The notes under the pieces were generated by a model. That model saw only the letters and a program-made list of their open reading frames with translations, made no database searches and was not told the origin of the DNA. A DNA stretch of 64,000 bases from Luidia sarsii (lineage: Eukaryota; Echinodermata; Asteroidea; Paxillosida; Luidiidae), in contig OX465111.1 in assembly GCA_949987565.1 (NCBI GenBank), forward strand, positions 15,200,549-15,264,548, given 5' to 3'. Of this stretch, positions 57,692 through 64,000 are shown piece after piece; the first letter of the stretch is position 1, and each line of letters starts with the position of its first letter. A program made the translations under genes and the position numbers.

Positions 57692-58157
57692 AGTGCCGTT
57701 CCCACTACGAAAATAATCGATATTTGAATCGAGATTCAAAAACCTTTTTTTTTTGCTCGCATTCGCACAGGCCAAAAAATCGTGACGCACAAAATCGCGA
57801 GCCGATTTCGGTTAGCTGTTGTGGTCAAATGGTGGGTGTGTACTATGAGGCTTGGGGGTGGCCCATTCAGGGAGATACATAAACAAAAACAAGCACGGCA
57901 CTTCCTGTCAGTCAGAGCATGAGTGTTGCATTGTGGGATAAAAAATGATGCGAGTTACTGGAGCGTTCCCACATACATCATGTTGCAAAAAAAATATTTG
58001 GAAAGTCTCACTAAAAGTGGAGTCTGGATCACGATTCAAATCCCACTAATTATAAATCACATTTATTGCATCCACATCCCCAAAAAGGTGGAGTTTGAAT
58101 CATGATTCAAATTGCCATCCAATTAATTGCGTTTATTTGGGAGAGTGGAAACGCCCT
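57692..58157 (+). mobile_element. MITE family copy 1 (GCCGTTCCCAC termini)
   Basis: Left end GTGCCGTTCCCACTACG and right end GAGTGGAAACGCCCT are roughly inverted. The interior shares TTTTTTTGCTCGC, TCACAGGCC-like, CTTCCTGTCAGTCAGAGC and AAAGTGGAGTCTG with 61812-62141. There is an internal duplication of GTGGAGTYTGRATCAYGATTCAAAT at 58019 and 58087. Confidence 0.75.
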
Positions 58158-58325
58158 GGTAGAGGGTAAGACAAACTACATAGCTCACTGGGTGGCCAGC
58201 TTCAGGAACTATGCAAGTTCTGTACAAGTAAATCTTTGGCAGAATCTGTCAATCTCTGAGATTCAACAAGGTATCACAGGCCATTCCTGGGTTTTCTGTC
58301 AGCCTTGAAAACCCCAGGGCATTGG

Positions 58326-58353
58326 TTGTGTGTGTGTGTGTGTATGTGTGTGT
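58326..58353. repeat. (GT)n microsatellite
   Basis: GTGTGTGTGTGTGTGTATGTGTGTG followed by TATATATA. Confidence 0.95.
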
Positions 58354-58721
58354 ATATATAATAGCAGACTACCCCAGTGAGTCACTCAAGTGCCTGTGGA
58401 GTCTCGCTTTCAGTGGCTGAAAAACATCTCCCCAAAAACTTTAAAACAAAAATGCATTCCGCTCCCACTCAGACAAGTGAAAGAACAACAGAACAGAGAC
58501 TGAGGCATGTGCAGCACTCGGTGTGAACCTCGATCTTGGCAGAGTGTGTGAGTTGGGTACAAGAGGGAAGAGTGAAGGAGTCTTGACACTGCAACTGCAA
58601 AGGATTCATGGGTGCCTGTACTTTGTAGGTGGTTGTGAAGTTGAAGGTGGTCTCACTGGCAGTCTTGATTGTCTTGTCTGATACTGATGCTGATGCTGGT
58701 GGTGGCTGTGAGTCAGATCCC

Positions 58722-59022
58722 ATGATGATGCTGCCGCCGTACGATAATGATCGGATCGCTTTGATCCCCCTCCCCTCCTCTCTCCCGTCTTCCTTCGCCG
58801 CTCGTACCCGTGGCTACAACAACGACAATGGGAACATTCAGGAGGCGCGGCCCGTCCAGCGGCGACTGGGCAACCCGGTGATGGTCATCCCATCGCGGTC
58901 TCGGACAGAGGACATCTACAGCCGCTGGAACCATCGCAGCATGGCACATCTTGGGCCAAACTTCCTCAAGACGGAGTCCTCCACACTTCCGCGGAAGCTG
59001 CCCGCCTACCCACGCAAACATG
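58722..59022 (+). CDS. Candidate coding exon, unidentified
   Basis: From ATG at 58722 the frame reads MMMLPPYDNDRIALIPLPSS..., then GNPVMVIPSRSRTEDIYSRW, and ends LPAYPRKH with a strong donor CATG|GTGAGT (phase 1). GC and codon bias are clearly exon-like. The frame is open upstream to 58629 after a possible acceptor TTTGTAG, so it could be an internal exon or a first exon. Its phase does not match the next candidate exons at 59935 or 63818. An exon is therefore missing, or it belongs to a different transcript. I do not recognise the protein. Confidence 0.55.
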
Positions 59023-59934
59023 GTGAGTTTTTGTTCAGGGCTTTGTCCTATTCACTCTGCCAAAGTGCCAGGTCATTAAAATCTTCATCATATACTTGTA
59101 TTCATTTGAGTCAGTGTTCATGTACACATTGTTCATGTAAGTGTATCTACGGTGCCCAAGGTTATACCGGTACTCAGTGAAACTCAACATTAACCTTCAA
59201 AGTGCATGTACTAGGTACTGTTTACCGAAGAGAAATATAGCGTAGTCTCTACCCTCAACTTTGCTACAATTCAAAACTGCATAATTTACATACATACTAT
59301 GCATGTTCATTGGTTGTTTCTGAAGTGTCCTGGATAGCAATTTCATTGCTATTGTGATAACTCCTTCATCTTTTAACACTTACAGTGCACATGTATGAAC
59401 TTTTTTGATTGTTTGTCTGGTTTTGCGAGTCCCAAAAATGTATGCTGCACTAACAATCGTATTATCTAAGCCTTCCCACAATTTGTCAACAATCCAAAAG
59501 TATTTGGCTTGTGAATGGGTTGGCTGGAAGTTTTTTGGAATCAAAATGAATCAAGCAACCAGGTACGATGATAACCAAATGGGATTTTACACTTAATGTT
59601 TATGTACAGTGTGTACAATACATGTACTTTTGATCTCAGTAGTACCATGGAGGAATAAGTAGCATGGTAGTACATGTGTGCTATGATTTGGGCAAGTCCT
59701 GCTCAAAGCATTTGAAACTCTTAGAAAGTACATGTACATGTAACTCTAATTACAAGTACTGTAACAGTGACTCCAACAATCATTCAGCATCTGGAAGTTT
59801 GAAAAGAGAGATTTGCTTTTGGATGTTTTTGTACAGTGTACACAAAGTTTTCTCCCAGTGGCTCAAGCATTAAAATTTCACATGCACACTATAGCTGTCT
59901 CCCCTGTCTGCCTAGGGCCCCTGTGTATTTCCAG
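59023..59934. other. Intronic stretch, nothing recognised
   Basis: AT-rich with TACATGTA runs. A short open frame at 59405-59596 has no usable donor. Confidence 0.4.
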
Positions 59935-60012
59935 AGCAGACTTCTCAAGATTTCTGACCCATCCCGTGACCCCACAGTGGCAGAAAAGAACGATTCTGGT
60001 CCATTGTTTATG
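59935..60012 (+). CDS. Candidate small internal exon
   Basis: Acceptor CCCTGTGTATTTCCAG is followed by 26 codons reading SRLLKISDPSRDPTVAEKND... and donor CCATTGTTTATG|GTTTGT. Phase 0 on both sides is compatible with 55157-55281 before it and 63818 after it. Confidence 0.4.
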
Positions 60013-60945
60013 GTTTGTTTATGAGTGCCAGGACCAAGGAGGCTAAAAGCCTGCCAAATATTGAGGTAGACTGGTAGAGAAAACTCACGAAAGAATTGCG
60101 AAAATGGAGCAATGATCTTCTGACCACTGGAACATTTTGAACCCCATTGCTAGCAAGCACTCCTCTCTACAGAATCTTGAGTTTTAACGGTGTGACAAAA
60201 CAGAGAAAAGGGCATATCAGTATCACGTAGCACCAACTTGAACCTGCTTTGGCTTCATATCAAAACCATTTCCTGCCTTACAGAACACAATGCATATGAA
60301 AGATGAAATGTTGTTCTTATCAAATTACCTTACCTTGTTCTAACCTTGCTCTTATCAAATTACATATACCGGTACCTTGGGCCAAGCAAGTATTAGTACT
60401 GAATGATGTCAGTAGACACTTGTGGCAAGTCAACTTTGGCCAAAATTTGTATGCCGAATAGACTTGTGTGCCAGACAAATTGTTTTGCTAAGCAACAGCT
60501 TGTGGTATGTTTGTAGGTCCTTGATAATCTTTGTTGGTTGTTGTTTCATAATCCATAACATTTGCAACAAGTGTAGACAAACAATACGTGGAACTGTTAC
60601 CCCATATCCCCTGACCAATACAACTTTCAGTTTCATCAGGTCATAGAGCAGTAATTCCTTGCCCTATGATTAACCCAACAATTTAGATGTTTTTGTTCTA
60701 GAAGGACAGGGAATAACTCAATAGGGTACATGTACAGATGACAGATTAGTGAAAAAGGAGGAATGCTGGTAAACAGACTAGGGCAAGATCAAAGGGCAGA
60801 GAGTATGGGGAGGGATTAGATTGGGGAAAGATCAAAGGTGAAAGTGAAGGGAGTGAACACAAAATATGGATCATTATTGAACAACATTTTTTAAATGTGC
60901 ACATCCAAAGTGTTGCCTGATTGTGTTTGAGACATTCCCCTCTTG
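60013..60945. other. Intronic stretch, nothing recognised
   Basis: No exon or named repeat apparent. Two mixed purine-rich runs lie at 60770-60860. Confidence 0.4.
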
Positions 60946-61415
60946 AGCTGTGTCCGCACTGGACTTATTTTTTACCGAGCCAGTGGGTAACATTCCAATG
61001 GGTAAATTTTCCCGGCATCCGCACTTGGACTTTTCGACTCGGGTAAACTAACCGAGACGATCGGTAAAACTAACCGACTCGTTTACATGTGTGTGTACTC
61101 TAGGTACACAAACACGTTGTTACCCTGCGCCCGCATGAGTCTTGCATACAGTAACGTAACGTGCGGGGCGCCGGATGTGTTTTTTTACCGAGTCGTTTAC
61201 CGAGACGTCGTGTCCGGATTGGACTTATCGACTCGGTTAAACTGACCTGGTCAATTTAACCGGGCAGAAGATGGTCGGTTAAACTACCCACTGGAGTCGG
61301 GTAAGTTACCTGGGAGGAAAAATTTCCTGGGCTGTCCGCACTGGACTTAAAATGGTCAATTTACCCATTTGCTCGGTTAGTTTACCCATTTTAAGTCCAG
61401 TGCGGACATGGCTTT
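60946..61415. mobile_element. MITE with GTCCGCACTGGACTTA termini, nested hairpin
   Basis: Left terminus TGTGTCCGCACTGGACTTA and right terminus TAAGTCCAGTGCGGACATGG are inverted. A third copy of the terminus at 61332 makes a compact hairpin of its own (61332-61410, arms about 35 bp). The interior is full of GGTAAAC/GTTTACC and ACCGAGTCG motifs. Non-coding. Confidence 0.85.
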
Positions 61416-61811
61416 AGTTGCCCATGAAATGATCTCTCACCAACTTCCCCCCAGGAGCTCAGTAATTACCCTGCTGAATAAACATGCCAACACTCACCAA
61501 GATGACAATTTTAAAGATGATAAATTGAAGAGGGTCAGGAGTTAGATGTCAAGTTAGTTGACTCATGGAGGAAGGGTCGACTCCTAGTCAGTTAATTTTG
61601 TGAACCGAATACATGTACATCATACATGAAGCTAATGGTCTGTGGTTTTGAGGGCGAGAGCGGTGTTGCTTTTTTTGAAAGGTTCTTTTGTGTGGACTGG
61701 TTTGTGTCCAATTTCTGCCATCCCCCCTATGCAAGGACCAGTGCCGTGACAGGCTGACAGGTTATTAGCAAGATGTCACTTTTGGTTTCAGTTTGTTCAC
61801 AGGTTTCATAT

Positions 61812-62141
61812 TAGGGCCGTTCACACTCTGCAAATAATCGTGTTTCAAAAACTAGGTTTTTTTTGCTCGCTTTCATACAGGCCCAAGAAATTGCAGTGCA
61901 AAAAATTGTGAGCCAATTGTGGTTAGCAGTTGTATACAGCATTTCCTCCTGTCAGTCAGAGCGCATGCGGTTCATTGTGGCATTTTAAAAAAATGGTGCG
62001 ATTCAGCTTAGCATTCCCACACGCACTGCGTGGCAAATAAATGCTATTATGTAGTAAATTCTCACTTAAAGTGGAGTCTGAATCGTGATTCAAATCAAAA
62101 TCCAAATAATTGCGTCTATTTGGGGAAGTGGAAACAGCCCT
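61812..62141 (+). mobile_element. MITE family copy 2 (GCCGTTCACAC termini)
   Basis: TTAGGGCCGTTCACAC at the left and GTGGAAACAGCCCTATAA at the right are inverted ends, possibly with TTA/TAA target sites as in Harbinger elements. It is homologous to 57692-58157 throughout but ~130 bp shorter. Confidence 0.75.
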
Positions 62142-63164
62142 ATAATTATTGCCATATTGATCCTGGCTTGCCTTTTCTTGAAATCTGCCTTTGAGAAAGG
62201 TTCTTCTGGGATGAAAATGACAGGTCCTCTAACCATATTAAAGCTTTTGTTTTACATTTTTAATTAGCCTTTTATATTCCTGAATCAGTTTGAAATGCGT
62301 TTTGTGTTCCTTTTGATTGAGTTTACTTAATTCTGTAAAGAAGCATGCAAGAAAAGTAAACTGTTAGAGGATCTCATTCGGCAGTCAATGGCATAGAACT
62401 ATGTGTTTTGTGTCGTACGTAATCAGTTCTGAAGTTTGAGTGTGCTCAGTTGTGTCATGTTTGTCTTAGCAATAATTTGGTATTGACAGTAGCATTGAGG
62501 AGAGGGTATGTGGAAGAGAGGCAGGAAGTGGAAGGGGCGGGGCAAGGGAGTGGAAGGAGGGAGGCAAGCCAAAGATCTGTCACTTCTCAGAGCTGCACAA
62601 ACTTGTGTAAAATGCTTTATTTTGACATAGCGGTAGCCTACGGATTTAAGTCAAGGGGGTGTGTCTTTGATGGAGTAGGGGCGGGGTCATTGCCTGGACC
62701 CCTTCCCATCACTGTCATCATTTTTTTTTTACCGGCACAGATGAAGTGACAAAGAGCCTGTCTGGGTAAATCCACTTGACCTTTGACCCTCTTTCCAGGG
62801 ACTCGGTCCTTAAAATGTAGTTTATTTTGACAAGGATCTGGTTCACAGGACTCAGTTAACCTATAGTCAGTCACTGTGCAAGTCCAGAACCCTCAGCCAG
62901 TCCCCAGAAAGGAAAAAGAACAATTCACCTCCAGAAACTTGCAGCTGATGCCTTTCAGACCCTTCCATTCTCTGACCTGAATCCCATGAGACATCTTCAA
63001 CTTCAGAGGCCAGTCTGAAGAAGTAAAGAAATATCCAGGTTGCCTCTTAATGAATAATGTCAATGATGTACTCCTGTGCACACAGACAATGTTGGGTAGG
63101 GGGTGTGTGGGTTTGAAGTGTAATCCGTGTTTATCACTTTTCAAGTAATGATTACATGTAGAAG
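62142..63164. other. Intronic or intergenic stretch with a diverged dispersed repeat
   Basis: A diverged hairpin-GAAACGTC repeat lies at 62191-62225 (CTTTGAGAAAGGTTCTTCTGGGATG). No exon was recognised. Confidence 0.45.
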
Positions 63165-63272
63165 TGATATACAAAAATGTTGCAAACTGCTTACTGACTA
63201 AAATTACCAAAATGCAAATCTCAAATTTTAGTGGGCCTGACGTTTCGATCCTAGCAGGACCTTTCTCAAATA
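63165..63272 (-). repeat. Dispersed hairpin-GAAACGTC repeat, complete copy
   Basis: On the minus strand TTTGAGAAAGGTCCTGCTAG..., GATCGAAACGTC, then AGGCCCACTAAAATTTGAG and the GTCAGTAAGCAGTTTGCAACA tail. It is the best-preserved full unit in the window (about 108 bp). Confidence 0.85.
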
Positions 63273-63817
63273 ATTACATGTAATTAGTTTCCCATCTCCA
63301 CGAATGATCAAATCCGACTCTTTCTTGCGGATGATTCTTCATTTTGGGGTCTGTGAAATCAATTCTTGATCAACACTGCCCATCTACTTGTGTAGCATAC
63401 TTAAAGAACTCCTTCCTCCTCTTTCCCTCACCCCTGATCTTTTAAGATACTGGAATCTTTATCAGATGCTACATCCAAGTTAATTTGTGAATGTATACAT
63501 ACACATGTATAGGCCTTTTACCATGTAAGAACTTAGGGTTAGACAAATCTTCAGTTTTCGGTTATTTGATCAATGGCTTAATTGGACAACTTACATGGAA
63601 TAAGAACACTTAAAGATCAACATGTAGTGTTGGGAAGATTTCATATATACATGCACCTGCATTTTAGCAACAATTACTCCAAAGTTGTCGATGAAGTAGT
63701 TGTTGATACGGATAGACACACTCTTCCCATTTGGTTAATCTGTTTATTTCCATAAGTTGTTATCATTCATCAGTTTGACTGACACTGTGCTGCCTGTACA
63801 CATCCCAAGCAATTTAG

Positions 63818-64000
63818 AAAATGCAGAAGAAGACAGCAGTTCTTCCCCTTACTAAACAGAGACCAACAGATCCTCCTCCCCTTCCCCACCACAAATCAGA
63901 CGCTTCCCGCATCAAGTTTTTAGCCGATGAAACCTTCATAGCAGACACCCAGGCTCTGAATGGCTGCAAGATGCCTCCGTGCCCAATGGAGAGAATTCAA
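63818..64000 (+). CDS. Candidate exon running off the right edge
   Basis: After AAGCAATTTAG the frame reads KMQKKTAVLPLTKQRPTDPP..., then KFLADETFIADTQALNGC, and stays open for 61 codons to the window end. Its ATG (63821) has a good context (GAAAATGC), so it could also be a start codon. Phase 0 entry fits the donor of 59935-60012. Pro- and Lys-rich, not recognised. Confidence 0.5.

Overview
The window is eukaryotic nuclear DNA. Genes are split by GT-AG introns, a nuclear gene for a mitochondrial ribosomal protein is present, and the sequence is dense with satellites, LINE, SINE and MITE copies and TACATGTA-type simple repeats. My impression is a marine invertebrate, probably a deuterostome (echinoderm, hemichordate or lancelet); the window alone cannot prove this. 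GC-rich exons stand out sharply against AT-rich introns.

Layout. (1) 1-10915: about 58 tandem copies of a 186-bp satellite with visible higher-order structure. Because 186 is 62 codons, long minus-strand reading frames run through it. (2) 11225-11440: a small ~61-bp tandem repeat of TTTCC/GGAAA palindromes. (3) 11658-18808 (+): the last ten exons of a CHAT-domain, TTC28-like protein; upstream exons were not found. (4) 20929-22620 (-): a complete three-exon MRPS2 gene (mitochondrial uS2), tail to tail with gene 3. (5) 22690-27672: a long inverted-repeat (foldback-like) element with internal tandem repeats and a 5'-truncated LINE inserted in it. (6) 27951-35948 (+): a twelve-exon gene with one uninterrupted frame of about 1114 residues. 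It looks like a DUF6589-family protein with two PHD fingers embedded in the domain. This is the most novel coding unit here. (7) 36-40.5 kb: a Harbinger transposase first-exon fragment and several hairpin or MITE elements. (8) 40571 to the end: a probable first coding exon, then a 14.5-kb intron rich in simple repeats and possible conserved non-coding DNA, then candidate exons at 55.2, 58.7, 59.9 and 63.8 kb whose membership in one gene is unsettled.

No operon-like cooperation is expected. The genes are independent and mobile DNA has reshaped their flanks. Three threads deserve attention: the DUF6589-PHD gene, a dispersed repeat family whose core (hairpin followed by GAAACGTC) has a hammerhead-ribozyme-like layout, and a ~1-kb inverted repeat at 56.3-57.3 kb built of iterated TTTGTCGCAAATATTTGCG palindromes.

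All exon borders come from reading splice signals and phase by eye. Family names are recalled from sequence patterns, not from a search.
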